Shown: positions 1-12,755 of the stretch, in pieces
How the letters are laid out: each line of letters opens with the position of its first letter
Position numbering within the stretch: the first letter of the stretch is position 1
From: Pteria penguin
Lineage: Eukaryota; Mollusca; Bivalvia; Pterioida; Pteriidae
Assembly (NCBI GenBank): GCA_035048485.1
Contig: CM068583.1
Location: 18,699,341 to 18,763,340 of the forward strand
Length of the DNA: 64,000 nt
Direction: 5' to 3'
Notes under the pieces: generated by a model
Seen by the model: the letters and a program-made list of their open reading frames with translations, nothing else
Databases searched by the model: none
What the model was told of the DNA's origin: nothing
Translations under genes and position numbers: made by a program

Positions 1-1970
1 TGGAATAACTGTAATATCATATATTTATGTACAATGTTAAAACTGGAGAAAGTGAAATGACAAGAGGATATTCGAGAAGCAGAGAGAAATTACATGTACT
101 TGAAAGAAAATAGAAAAGAAATTTCTTACAGTTCTGTGTGAAACCTTAAGAAAAATATTTACAAGTTAATCGTTTGAACATTGCAAGGTTTTAGATAAAA
201 GAATTTCAGCAGAGAACGCCCTTCGGAAATATGTTCATTTGATAAATCGTTTAAAATTCAAAATTTTAAACAATTGTCTTCTATAGAACATTTGTTTTCC
301 TGTCAATCGGGGTTGAATACAACTGCCATTCATAATCATCATATTGTTGTATACCCCTCATGCAAGAGATAAATTCTGCAGGCTTTCACTGAGTATAGAC
401 CTACTATTCACATGACAAATCATGAGCCGTCCATAAATTATAATCAGCTTGGATGGTGACATTTGTATTATTTTAAAGCAGGGAGGTATAATTATCTCGT
501 GACCCCAGGCAAGAAGATGATCTCCCCTACCCACGCTACAGTGATCAAAATCTGCATGGAGCCATGCATGAACCGAACGGCAAATTGAAAAATCTATGCA
601 ATTGAGATATCGAGATTTTTATCACATTCGTTCCTGATCGTGTCGCAGATTTTAATTTTCATTTACACAGATTTTTCCATTATAAATAATTTTCACCATT
701 TTAGATGATATCTCTGAGTTAATAGTAGTGTCATTAAATAAGAACGTGGATAGTTAAAATGATTGGATTTCAGCGAGTTGGGACTATATTTTGTCGGAAG
801 TATTCTTGTAAGATGTCAAAAATGGCGTCGATGACGTTATTCATCGACAACAGATAACCAAAGTTTTCTTTATCCTGGTAACATTGTAGGCCTATAATTT
901 TGATGGCGGTTCCTTAGTGTGTTCTTCCATCAGGATTCGGAAATTCAAAAATTAAGTCTGTTTAACTCAATTTTCTTTGTATACATCATAATGATCATAA
1001 CTGTTTGTCTGGCTGCTACGACATGATAATAAACAGAATATCTTAAAAGCAAGGAGGCAAGGAAAGACAATTATGTTTGTACACGTCAGTAAGATAAGGA
1101 TTCGGGACATAAATCAAGAATTTCTTGAGATGCGATAAAAACTTATCTAAATTGGACAAAATCTCGAATTTCCTCTGACTTCCGACCAAGTGTTCCTGTG
1201 ATTTTTTATCACCAGAGGTCCGTGATTTACTATCATTATTGATTATAAAATCATTCTGCTTTATTCATAGAAAGCGATGTATCCTCTTTTATCTATTTTA
1301 CTTGATTGAATGTAATATATATTTAAAGTAAGCTCATGTCATGAATGAGTAAAAATACCTTTTATAACTGAAGTTACCGACTACTGGTTCATCGTTGCAT
1401 TTGACAAACTGACACTTCAAAATACGTTAATATTATTGATGTTTAAATTTGCACTGAATTCCATTGCAGGTCTTGCTTATTCCCTCACATGTTGTATATA
1501 TCAAAATTTGTCAAAAACTTAAAATATTTGTAATAAAATTCAAATAATTCAAACAAGCAAGTACACTTACACTACTCTCGTATAAAATTAGAAAAGTAAA
1601 TTCTATTCATGACCGTTTTCTTAAAGATTTCACTCTGGTTTAAGTAAACATCATCATGATGGCGTCATGCAGTGAAAATTACAGATATAACGAAAGTGTT
1701 CCCATTAAATATTTGTCCTCTTCGTTGTCTTGAATGTACGAAATGGGAAGCGTTTAGGATTTGATTTATAAGTTGACAGTGACTGAAGTGAACTGTCGAT
1801 GGTAGGGACATGCTCTTGATCATCTCATTATTCCGGGATGTAAGGGGAGGTTACTGTGTTTGTCATTCTTGTAACCGCTCTGTCACTGCCTGATTATGTT
1901 TTGAGAAATGAGAATCAAGGATAGTCCATTGTTGCACTCTTGTTACTGTTGTGTATTGTAAATTATCCCC
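1..1970. other. Gene-free AT-rich sequence
   Basis: No ORF with coding character, splice pattern or repeat structure was seen in this stretch on either strand. Confidence 0.5.
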
Positions 1971-1971
1971 A

Positions 1972-2151
1972 TTTTGGAGGGGCAGTCTTGATGAAGTTGT
2001 TAAGAGCTTGGCTTGCGACGTAGACGGCCCGGGTTCGATTCCCGGATTGTGCAACTATGTTTAAGATGTTCGTTACCGCCTGCTTATTTGTCGCAACATA
2101 ACTGAAAAATTGTTGAAAGCGACGTAAAGCTCCGATTAACCAACCAACCAA
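1972..2151 (+). mobile_element. tRNA-derived SINE, family B
   Basis: A tRNA-like head with a box B (GGGTTCGATTCCCGG) is followed by a body conserved in the copies at 39637 and 53403 (TTAAGA..GTT.GTTACC.CCTGCTT) and a tail GAAAGCGACGTAAAG...CCAACCAACC. The family-wide structure makes it a SINE and not a tRNA gene. Confidence 0.8.
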
Positions 2152-2765
2152 ATCCCATATCAGTATAAGTGTCAGTACTCGAATATCTCATGTGTTTTAA
2201 AAATGTTTTATATCGTTTACATGCTTTGGTTATCTATGACGGATGTTGCTTGCTAGCAAGAGACACTTGCTCTTCCATGCACCCAGTCTCGTCTCTGATT
2301 TCCAAGGGTCTGTGAATTCATTATATATGCGTTAGTTTTGAGCTCCACAGGGATAGAACACTGGGTTTATTTTGTACTTTATCACTATTTACTGCCAAGG
2401 GGCCTTCATATGTAGTGGTTTCACAGATGCCCATAGATGTGTATATTTATTTTGAAATCCCAACAGAAAGGGGGCGATGTTTGTGCTAACGCATTCAAAT
2501 ACATGTACAAAGATCTCTGGTTGCTGGAATCAAATATTGTTACAGCATCCAATCATTTTAAAAAGGGAAAAATATCGCTTCGTGTCGTTTGCTATATGTG
2601 TTGTACATGTAATTTATATACTACAATTGGTCTTCACCACGTGATCTTAGTCGGTATGTAGTGGCAGAGGACATCACAATATCAGGAGAAAATCATTGGC
2701 TCTGTGAGTCTGAGCCATATTTGATGGAGTAACATTCAGCACGACGCTATTAATCAGTGCCATAG

Positions 2766-2992
2766 TATTAATCTCTCATACAGAGGGCGCTACGCTACTC
2801 TCCATTTTTCTTCTCTATTATCGGTTCGAAGCTGTTTTTACAAGATTCTTGAAAAACTCGGAAAATCCCATTTAATGGTATACGTGACTTATATGGTGTA
2901 CCAAATGTAAAAGCCTTTCTATTAACAGGTTAATTGATCTATTATACCTTTAAATGAGATTTTTCCAACTTTTACAAGAATCTTGTAAAACG
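2766..2992. mobile_element. Short MITE-like inverted-repeat element
   Basis: Between 2831 and 2992 the two ends are inverted copies of about 45 bp (beginning GTTTTACAAGATTCTTG, allowing a few mismatches). The preceding GAGGGCGCTACGCTACTCTCC recurs near 24074, where the related copy is broken by a larger transposon. No ORF is present. Confidence 0.55.
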
Positions 2993-3289
2993 CAAGGTCG
3001 ACCTTGTGACCTTTACCTTTATACTAAAATACCTGTTTCGATTTCGTTGCCGCCGGGGGCACATCTTGATATTATTAGTATTATTTTTTTTCAATTTTGT
3101 ATGTTGGTTTTTTTTTTCAGTTCAAATGCAGACAAAACAATTCTGCTACAGTAAATAATATTTAATGAATGCCTGCGAAAAGTGAGTTCGAACTTGGACA
3201 CAGCGAATGTAGTGTGAGCATTTACTAACTACGTAGGATACACTAGGATACATTTAGATGAAATAATGTTCGTTGGATTACTTAAACAG

Positions 3290-3470
3290 GATTTTTAGCT
3301 CGCTGGGACGAATGTCCGGAGAGCTATTATCATACCCCTTGCGTCGTAGTTGCCGTCGTCCAAGGACAAAAACTTTAAGCTTGTTCATAACTTATAAACA
3401 GTAAGAGATAGGGCATAAATATTTCATATGTGTATTCCTTGTAATAAGACCTTTCTTCAGTTATCATTTT
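3290..3470 (+). repeat. Fragment of a tandem-repeat-cored dispersed element
   Basis: TTTCATATGTGTATTCCTTG at about 3421 matches the repeat units found at 38890-39560 in YHYH intron 1. The preceding part (GTCGTAGTTGCCGTCGTCC) is of the GTCC-rich type seen at the edge of the 42.57-44.76 kb element. Confidence 0.45.
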
Positions 3471-3910
3471 CTTTTACGTTTTGATCACTTTACTGATTGA
3501 CCTACCTACAAAAAACTAAAATAAAAAATAAAAGGATTTAAAATAAGTTCATCTACTTTTACACAATGTTTTGAGTTACAGCACAAATAATAGCCCTTGT
3601 CAACTTGATCAACGGAATAACTCTGCTGAAAAACACAGAATTTTCTTCAAAGTGTTTGATAATGAAATGTTTCCATTCATACATTGCTTTTGGATGGGGT
3701 GTATGAAGATATGCGTGCCCATGTCCACATTTTTCATTCAATGCTCTCTATATGTGTCAATTTCATTGCAATATCTTGACAATTTCAGCGCTCAACAGAT
3801 ACAAGGTGATAATATGCTTATTCCTGTCACCAATAGCCAACCTCGCACAGAGCAGAGGCGCTCGTGAAGTAAACATGTAGAAAAACAGAGGATAGAGGAA
3901 TCCTATTAAG

Positions 3911-6099
3911 ATGTTTGATCCTGAAGTATTGGTTCTTACATTGTCTCTTGTTAATGGAACAATATTGTTCCTTATTTCTATATCTTTAATATTTATATGC
4001 CGCAAAACGTGTAAACCACGGAGGAGGTCTGCAGCGGAAACCTTGGCGCTGGAATCATTGTGGACATTTAAAGAAGAAAGAAGAGGTAACTAGTTATTCT
4101 TCATTACAAGGACACAAATTTGTATTTTCGCTGACTATTTGTTAAGTTCCCCGCGAAGGGTTTGACTTCAGTGTTATACCCCTTTTCCTGATGTTGTGTG
4201 GCTGTGGCACTTTCTACACAGTGTTTGTTCACATTCATGTATGTATGCAGTGCTGAATTAAATTTGTTTTGTCTGTATTTAAGGACATTCACGGCGGGTG
4301 TGTCTAGCCAAACAGGAGACGCGTCACTCCTCCGGGCACTTGGTCTCACTACTGAATTTCAGGGGTCCGTAAATGTTCACTGTGGTACATTGTTGTTAGT
4401 TCCATAGTCATGTGACACCAGTTACTTTCGTATTTTACATTATAAAAGAAGCAGAGCTAAAGTACTAAACTGGGAATGCAAGGATGTCCAAAGGTGTAAT
4501 ACAAAGTAGGGCAAAGAGGCAGCCAAGGATTAGTGGAAAAAGTTATAGGAACAGATGGTACGACAGAGTAAACATTCTTGTTGAAGTCAGGGTTAACTAA
4601 ATGATTGATAGTATGGATGTTTTACAAATATCTTGGCTTTCCACGGTTTTTGCCTTGTGTATCTTTGAAGAGACAAGTTTTGTCGAGAAACGCAATTGTA
4701 AACATATTAATATTGATTAAATGTTCTTATAGCTATTAGGTAGATGAATACATTTTAATATGGAAATTAAAGGCTTCTTGATATACAAATGGTATAAAGG
4801 AAACTATCTATTTACGAATAAATGATATTTTCAGTCAGTGCGCAGACAATTAATTATCGATAAAAGGTTTTGATTTCATTCTTCAATATGTCAATACACT
4901 TTCCTTCATCGATAAGCAACATTCATATAGTACACTGACAAATAAAGTGTGAAAAATATGTCTATAATATACATAGCCAGTAAAAGTAACCAGAATCCTT
5001 TGGTACAAAGCCGTTGTGGCCTAGTGGATAATGTAATCAAGAGGCCCCGGTTTCGACTCTCGCCCTGGGCACACCGGTGTTCTGCCTTTCGGATGAGACA
5101 GTGAAAACCGAGGTCCCGTGTCACGGTAGGAGTGGGGGAGGGGATTGCCTCGAATTGATTCTGACATTCGTTTGGCCCTAATATTATTCCTTATCTATAA
5201 CTGGGATGAGTCTATCCACTATTGTTTAATGAACATTTTCAGATAAACTGAAAGCGTCTCGGCGTTTGTTGACAAGTATGGCTCGGTTTGACCTCACCCC
5301 TTATGGGTTTTGCTGACCTTCTATGGTTCCATGGTAGGTCAGTAACAAACCATATAATTGATAACAAAACCCTTTTCAACTAACCGATTACCGAACATGC
5401 ATATTCCATTTCGTCTAGGGGTGCCTCAAATAATATTTCAATGTAGCTTCCAAAATACATCTTTCAAATGAAAAGGAAGATGCACATTGGTCTCAATTTT
5501 TGCAATACCCAATCATGTATTATTTTCATTTTGATTCTCAGATGGAGATGCAAAACGTCTCTTACGTTTACAACTTCGAAAAGCCTCAGATTCTACAGTT
5601 CGGTGAGTATGCCCTGTGTCGAGGATAATTAGTATCGATGTAATATTGGACATAAAATACAAGTCTCTTCTTACGACTTTTTAAAAGAAAATCTTATATA
5701 CAAAATATAAATTTAGTATTACGTATGTACTTAAAGACTTGCAAGACAGCCAATGTTAGAATTTTTGAAAATTAGGTTATATGTGGAATATCGAAGCATT
5801 ATCTCTTACTGTTAACAAGATATGCCCAAATTAATGTTTTAAAAGTTTTAAAGTTAAATGTTTTTAGTATTTTGCTTTAACTTTATTTATTTATGTTTTT
5901 GCAACAGGCAGATCAAAATTGTATGCTCCAAATCTCTGATTCCGGGTGGTTCCGGGTAGGGAAGAAGAGTTATGAAACATAGCACACATTTATCTAATAA
6001 TATTTGTTTTGCCTTGTCAGCTTGGAAGAGGAAGAAATCGACAATGCGTCAGTTGGAGGTGACAGTTATAATGCCATAGTCAGTGAAGATACAGTTTAA
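3911..6099 (+). CDS. Small single-pass membrane protein, 3 exons, 104 aa
   Basis: Exons 3911-4085, 5542-5602 and 6021-6099 join in phase (1, then 2) with GT-AG borders and give 104 residues ending in TAA. An in-frame TAG lies 15 nt before the ATG, so the start is well fixed unless an unseen splice site precedes it. A short N-terminus is followed by a hydrophobic segment at about residues 6-30, then a basic stop-transfer patch (RKTCKPRRR), which predicts a cytoplasmic C-terminus. The tail carries an acidic stretch (LEEEEID), a YNAI sequence fitting the YxxPhi endocytic motif, and a C-terminal DTV that fits a class III PDZ ligand. The family is not recognised. It may be a free-standing microprotein or the membrane-anchor end of a longer receptor. 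The splicing is convincing; expression and function are unknown. Confidence 0.66.
5006..5150 (+). mobile_element. tRNA-derived SINE, family A, 3'-truncated
   Basis: The head (AAGCCGTTGTGGCCTAGTGG, then CGGTTTCGACTCTCGCCC) and body (CCTTTCGGATGAGACAGTGA) match the other family A copies. The 3' half and the AATCAATC tail are missing. It lies in intron 2 of the small membrane-protein gene. Confidence 0.75.
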
Positions 6100-7829
6100 A
6101 ACTTCAACATCTCGTGGTACAATTCGTCTTCTATAGAAAGAGTAAAGCAGTAAAGATTTTAATAACAGTCATTCGATATTTTGAACATATTTTGCTCAAT
6201 TCTCGAAATATAAAGACTGCCTCAGGCAATCAGGTAACGTGACGTATAGTGGACAATACTAATCGATGCACGTTGTCTTCATTTTTTTCCATTGAACATT
6301 TCCCAACCTTATATCAAAAAAAAAAAAAATTATAACAAAATATATATATCTGAGCCAAATAATTATAGGAAAGATAGAAGACAAGAAGAAATCGAAAACA
6401 AGGAGACATAATGTCAAATTGTATATACATGTAGTAATTATATGAAAACATTGAGATGACGGGAAAGCGAGACCGTTGTTCTGAGAGAAATTTGCAGGTT
6501 GTGACTGGTTGAATGCATTTTAGACCGCAATGATTTTGGGTTTTTTTTAAATTCAGTTTTACTGAAATAGGTATGCTTTTCATTGGAACAACTTCTACAC
6601 AATGGCGTGTGGTCTGAATGCAGCTACATCATGGGGTTCGTTCTCAAACGCTAAGATGATGAAGACTTTGCATGGGGTATACCCCTCGGGATTTATCTTC
6701 AGTTTCTAGGTAAAATCTTATTTTTCGAACTTTTGCTCTACAATGATTATTGCCAAAAATGGGAGAATAATTCAAAGTCTTTCATCTATGTATACTTCTC
6801 CAGTGAATTCAGATGCTGATATTGATATATTTACAATAACAGTATCAATGTATGACCGAAAATTTGCATTATCCCTTATTATTAAACCAAAATCATACAC
6901 CTTAATACATTTGGTATGTTTAGACCTCTTCTCATTAAAAAAAAGGATATTATGTTAAACATATGTGTTTTATTCTAAAACCTAAGTAAACAACAAAGAA
7001 GTACCGAAGGGTTAAACAGATCTCGAATTTCATGAAACAAAATGACTGTATCCTGTACAATGTAATATTCAGATGAATGCAATTTAAATTAAATTGAGGT
7101 GAGACCAGGTACTCGGGCGGAGTAAGCAATCCCTGCTTGAATGCAACACCCATCGCAAATTTCCTGCAGCAACTCTTCAAGTTTAGAAAGTAAATACATA
7201 TATATTCACACATTAGCACATGAAGGGGACAAGGGCACTTAATCAATTTTTTGGGGGGCTCCGATGACCATGTCTTCAACGAGGAATCTGTATGTACAAA
7301 AGTTCATGACTGAACAACAGCACAAGATTTTCGATAATTCAATAAACTGATTTGACATTTTTCACAAGAAAAATAATACCTTTGAGTTTCCTTAAAGATG
7401 GCATTGACGTATTGTTTCACCACACTTCCAGCACACATTAGCTCCTTCGGTTTTCACTCTTGCAGAATTATCAAATTCCTGATATTCTATTTGATATTTC
7501 AAACAAACAAACAAACAAACAAACAAAAGCCTTTTGATGATAGCTGTTTACATGATTTATGTGAGTAACATTATTTTGTACCAAATGACATATGAATGGA
7601 TTGTTTGTCTCCATTTTTCTGTGAAATTCAAGAGAGTATATAATGATTAATGTTATCCTCAATGTGATTTTCATCGATATGATTGATAAATTTGTTGAAA
7701 TAAGATTCGGATATTTCTTACAGTTATACAAGTACTCAGGAATGTCTGGGAAAATGCAGACTGTGTTCATTCCGGTAATTACCAACATATACCCAAATTA
7801 ACTATTACTACTGAAAATGGATAATCAAT

Positions 7830-8640
7830 TGAATTTCCTTATTGATTTAATGTTAAGTTTTGTTATTGATTACTGTATTATAGTAATTTAATTCTATGTT
7901 TTGTGTAAATAGTTACTGTTTTACAGGACTGAATTTTCGGTTTTGTGTTATTGATTTCCATTTTATATTAAGTAACTTCTAGGTTTTGTGTTGTTGTTTA
8001 CTATTCTATAGGAACTGTGTTATTGATTACCATGTTATAATAACTGAACTCTAGGTTTTGGGGTTTTTTTTGTTTGCTATTCAATAGGAATCGTGTTCTC
8101 GGTCTTGTGTTATTGATTATCATCGTATAGGAATTGAGTTACAGTTTTTGTGTAATTGATGACTATCCTATAGGAACTGAGTTACAGTTTTTGTGTAATT
8201 GATGACTATCCTATAGGAACTGAGTTACAGTTTTTGTGTAATTGATGACTATCCTGTAGGAAATGAGTTATAGTTGTTTTTGTGTAATTGATGACTATCC
8301 AATAGGAATTGAGTTACAGTTTTTGTGTAATTGATGACTATCCTATAGGAACTGAGTTACAGTTTTTGTGTAATTGTTGACTATCCTGTAGGAACTGAGT
8401 TATAGTTGTTTTTGTGTAATTGATGACTATCCGATAGGAATTGAGTTCTCAGTTTTGTGTTTTTGATTACTATTTTATAATAATTGAGATCTAGGCTTTT
8501 TGTTCTTGTTTACTATTCAATAGGAACTGAGTTCTTGGTTTTGTGTTATTGATTGTCATTTTACAGTAATTTAATTCTCAGTTCTGTGTTATTGACTACC
8601 ATCTTATAGAAAATGAGTTATACGGGTTTTATTTTTTGCT
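7830..8640 (+). repeat. Degenerate minisatellite with homogenised 43-bp core
   Basis: Units of the type TTTTGTGTTATTGATTACTA...TATAGGAACTGAGTT recur across the interval. Between about 8117 and 8450 the units are nearly identical with a 43-bp period (GGAAC at 8173 and 8216), while the flanks are diverged and about 50 bp long. Confidence 0.8.
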
Positions 8641-9077
8641 TTTGATCTATATTTTCAATGCTCTAATATCATGTTTTACTGGACTACAAATTGTACTAAA
8701 TGCGCATTTTGTAAATGAATCTTACATGGTTTATTGACATAAGTGAAGATGTTTCTAGATAAAATAAGAGACAAATGATTGTTCATTCTATTTATTCAGC
8801 TGCTCAAATCTTCAAAGGGAAACGACATGATAAGCTGATCAGGTGAGATAGACAGAGAGTCCTCTACAGGTCATACATGCATGCATACGCCATGGTTCGA
8901 GGTCATTCTGACTCTCGTATCTTATCTCGGCCTAGTTTTACTGCAAGGGACGATCACAATCAAGTTGATATCGTATTTAAATTTAAAATTATTTGCTTGA
9001 GTCCGATTTTTTGTTTTTTTTTTTTCATTTTTTAATTTAATTGTTAATTTACGTTATACAAACATTATTACATGTAC

Positions 9078-9300
9078 ATTGATATGGTGACGGCATCTAC
9101 CAGATGCACTGCACAGAAATTTAGACTTTCTGGCCCATCCGAATCAGTAAGGGATCTTTTACATGCCACTTCTACCATGACACTGTACCTCGGTTTTCAC
9201 GGTCTCATCCGAGTGAGAGAATTCCGACGACTACTCACCGGCGGAAATCATATCTTGGAACTCTCGGTCTCGAGCCAAATACCTGACCGACTTACCTTCG
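9078..9300 (-). mobile_element. tRNA-derived SINE, family A, diverged
   Basis: TGGTGACGGCATCTACCAGA, AGGGATCTTTTACATGCCAC and CTCGGTTTTCACGGTCTCAT are the minus-strand body of family A. The head is decayed. A short GA run follows at 9328-9342. Confidence 0.65.
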
Positions 9301-9529
9301 CAGGTTCTTTTTTTCAGAGGCCAGAAGAGAGAGAGAGAGAGAGACCTCAAAACCTAACGTAACTTTTTTAATGGAGTTAACCAGCTTTATGCGTCTGCTC
9401 CGACTTCTACATAATGACCTATCCTTTATTAAGAGTAGGTCGGAGACATGGGTTATGAATTGGCTTTAACGTAAACAATAATACAAATTTTCAGTCAAAT
9501 ATTTTTGTAAATATATGAATATCAGCATT

Positions 9530-9720
9530 TGATTTCACTGGAGAAGCACCAATAGATGACTTAATTTTTATTATTTTTGTCACTATAGTCAGTAGTCATA
9601 TTAAACCAATAGATCTAAAAAAAATTAAGATTTTACTTAGAAAATGAAGATAAATCCCGAGGGGTATAATCCATGAAAAGTCACTTGTCTGGATCATCTC
9701 AGCGTTTGGCAATTAACCCC
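9530..9720 (+). repeat. Dispersed repeat family C
   Basis: It shares GAAGATAAATCCCGAGG, a GTATA block and CACTTGTCTGGATCATCTCA, then GCGTTTG, with copies near 24400-24610 and 54720-54930 and, inverted, 6640-6720. No ORF or TIR was identified. Confidence 0.6.
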
Positions 9721-10514
9721 ATTTTAAAAATCTTATACTTCTAGAGGCTTGATGTTTCGAATAGTCTAAAGGAGGAGGATAGTGGTGCAAGGACCAAGTT
9801 AATATAAACAGGTACTGCAAAATGACCGAAAATTCGTTTGTCCCTTGAATTTAATGTCTCATCGTATTCACACATTTTCATGGTGGCAGTCTCTATTCCG
9901 TACATAGCACTATGTATACCGATTAAAAGAAAGTATATTACATCATGGAATTCTTTAACATCACTATATCTTACGGCATGTTGTATTTTTAAATAACTAC
10001 GCACTACAAGCTTAAAAAAGATACAACTTTCGGTTGCCATGGTAATGTAGTTAGCCACACGATAGTTTGAAATTGACTCTAAACTTAAAGTAGGCAGATT
10101 TCTCAAATGTGACCCTGTTAGTAGATAATGTCCTTGGAATGGTGTGTAGTACTATACAAGGATAATTGTACTACGAATCTACGTACCACTACACGTGAGA
10201 CAGCAGGAAATGTAAAAGCAGATCAGATCATTTTTATGAAATCGCGGTTTTTAAAACTCATTAGGATCATGTGCTGGCCATGTGGGTAATTCATCCAATA
10301 CCCGGAAAGTAAGCTAGGGACCACATAAAGCTGGCTTCGTTGATAGAGAGTTTTTTTGCCATGGAAATCGATGGAAAGTCAAAATTCAGACTTAGAGAAA
10401 ATATTGCTCTTGAAAACACCAATAGGAAAGAATACTGGGTATCGAAGTTACACTGTCTTTCTTACATATGTACTATTATACAAAAACAGTGTATATAGGT
10501 TCCAAAACTTATCT

Positions 10515-10905
10515 GTGCTGGTCAAACCTGTCAGAAAATTATATCGACTAATCAGATAGTGTGTCGATATGTATGTATTATATTGACTTGTTAGAAAATC
10601 ATGTCGAATTATCAGATGTTATGTCGACTCGTCAGATATTATGTCGACTTGTCAGGTACTATGTCGACTTGTCAGACATTGTGTTTACCTCTCAGATATT
10701 ATGTCGATATGTATATATTACATCTACTTGTCAGAAAATTATATCGACTTATTAGAGGTTGTGTCGATATATATACATTAAATGACTTGTCAGAAAATTA
10801 TATTGACTTATCACAAAATTATATTGATTTGTCAGAAAATTATTTCGACTTGTCAGATATCTTGCCGAATTATCAGATGTTATGTCGGATTGTCAGTAAA
10901 ACATG
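10515..10905 (+). repeat. About 20-bp tandem repeat array
   Basis: About 18 imperfect units of the type TATGTCGACTTGTCAGATAT are tandemly arranged. The ORFs that cross it are repeat artefacts. Confidence 0.75.
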
Positions 10906-11166
10906 TTGATGTAAAATTTGACAAAAAGAAATAATGCCATAACAGGCCTAACATTTCAAGGTATATAAGATGTTTGTAAAGTAGAATTTTTATGATATTG
11001 AAAAATTAAATCAAACACTTAAATGTCAATATAAGACGTCAGTGATTTTTAAAAAGAATTTTTATATTAAAAAAAAAATAATAAAATAAACCAAGCACTT
11101 TTAAAAATGTTGATATTATTCATGTTATTATATTACATGTATGTACCGATGTCTGATGTGTTTTGT

Positions 11167-11302
11167 ATATAAAATTTATACTCAATCTACTTAAAACCGT
11201 ATCTTTATTCCACTTCTGTATTTGTCCCTTTATCCACAATAAGACAAATAGAGAAATGGAATAAAGATACGATTTTAATCGGATTGAATTTATACTTTAT
11301 AA
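11167..11302. mobile_element. Foldback (inverted-repeat) element
   Basis: Two arms of about 58 bp are inverted copies (CGTATCTTTATTCCA against TGGAATAAAGATACG, with flanks TATAAA...TTTATA), separated by a short loop. Small non-coding foldback MITE. No clear target-site duplication was seen. Confidence 0.6.
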
Positions 11303-12720
11303 TTTCGTGTGTAATAAATTTGTATGACCTCTCACCTCGAGAAACCTGTTGATCCTTGTTCTCTTTATGGAGGATTATTTATAAATTTTTAAATGTGTGT
11401 CCTTTGATTGTGCTTCTTTTGCGGTGAGTGGGAAGGTGTGCGCTCGTAAACCGGTTAACCACACCAATTGAGTGACGTTTGTTACTTCAACTGACCGTCC
11501 TAAGTCGGTATCGTAACCGCAGCACAATCGAATATTTTTGTTATGTCGTTCCGTGTATATTATGCTCTTGTCATTTTTTTGTGTGTGTGCAGGTCCTTGG
11601 TGATTTGTTTCATACAGCTTTGTCAGATGTCTTCTGGTTTCTTTTTTATCGAGAATTTGGTTTATTCATGTATTAGATGTAGATACAACATCTAAAAAAA
11701 GGAGAGAATGTTTTACTGTTTTATTTAAATACATATCAACAATGAAATATGTTATACATTTCTTCTCATAAAATGCATAAAACACAAGTATCATTATTGG
11801 CACAATTATTTTGAAGTGATAATTGTCTAATAGATAACCATGGTTGAAGAACTCTTATATCCACTCTTGTTGACCTTCATTCCACTGTAAGACAAAATAT
11901 ACGAAAACACACTCCAACGAAGTCATGAATATTCATTGCAACAGAGGATACTCTGAAAATTAATCGCTGTATTTTGCTTTTTTGTTGATAGTAAAGCTCG
12001 AATAGCGACCGATCCACCCTCAAACTCTACAAATTATATGTGTGGCATCCATAATGTGTCGACTAATTTCAACTGAATTCAGCAGGTGCGAGATATCTTA
12101 ACACGAGTTGCACAGAAAAACGAGAAATTCAAGAAGCATGTAATTGTTGTTAAGTTTACATAAGAAATTCAGATTCTGCGTAATTACTTTTTTGTTACGT
12201 ATCGCATTGAGCTTTTATATTCCCATTCGGATAGGGATGAAACTTGGAAGGTAGCTTAACGTAATGGTTGTTTACATAGTAGTTTAGTCTGTCGAGATTG
12301 AAATATGGGATAAAAGCTTTCTTTGCGCTAAAAGATATTATTGGCACTTGGTTTCTTTCAATCTCTCTGATAGTTTTATTTTTGACAATGGATTTGAAAT
12401 TAAGGGGAAGATATCCTTGTAATAAGTGCCTCTCAAATGTAGAGAGAAATCCCGCTATTTTCTGTAAGTATTTTGCCACATTTTAAGTGTTTGTGTACAA
12501 GTTCAAATTTTCTTGCTTTTATCCCTAAAATTGATGTCATTGACAATACTATTAAAAGAAAAGTTGATTTTTTTTTAATTTGAAAAATTATGCCCGGCCT
12601 AAAATATTCGATAGTATGGTTAGACGGTCTCTCGGGTTATTACTCTTTTTCTGATATTTGTGTTAACAATTCTTCCCTTATATTTCTAAAGTTCTAGCTT
12701 AAATAGATTAATAGAAAAAA

Positions 12721-12755
12721 GAAAGAAGTTAAGAAAGAAAGAAAGAAAGAAAGAT
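12721..12755 (+). repeat. GAAA microsatellite
   Basis: A run of AAAG/GAAA tetranucleotides. Confidence 0.7.

Noticed and set aside
9741..10106. 121-codon minus-strand ORF
   Set aside because: It starts at TTG, has no recognisable domain and no splice partner; treated as chance.
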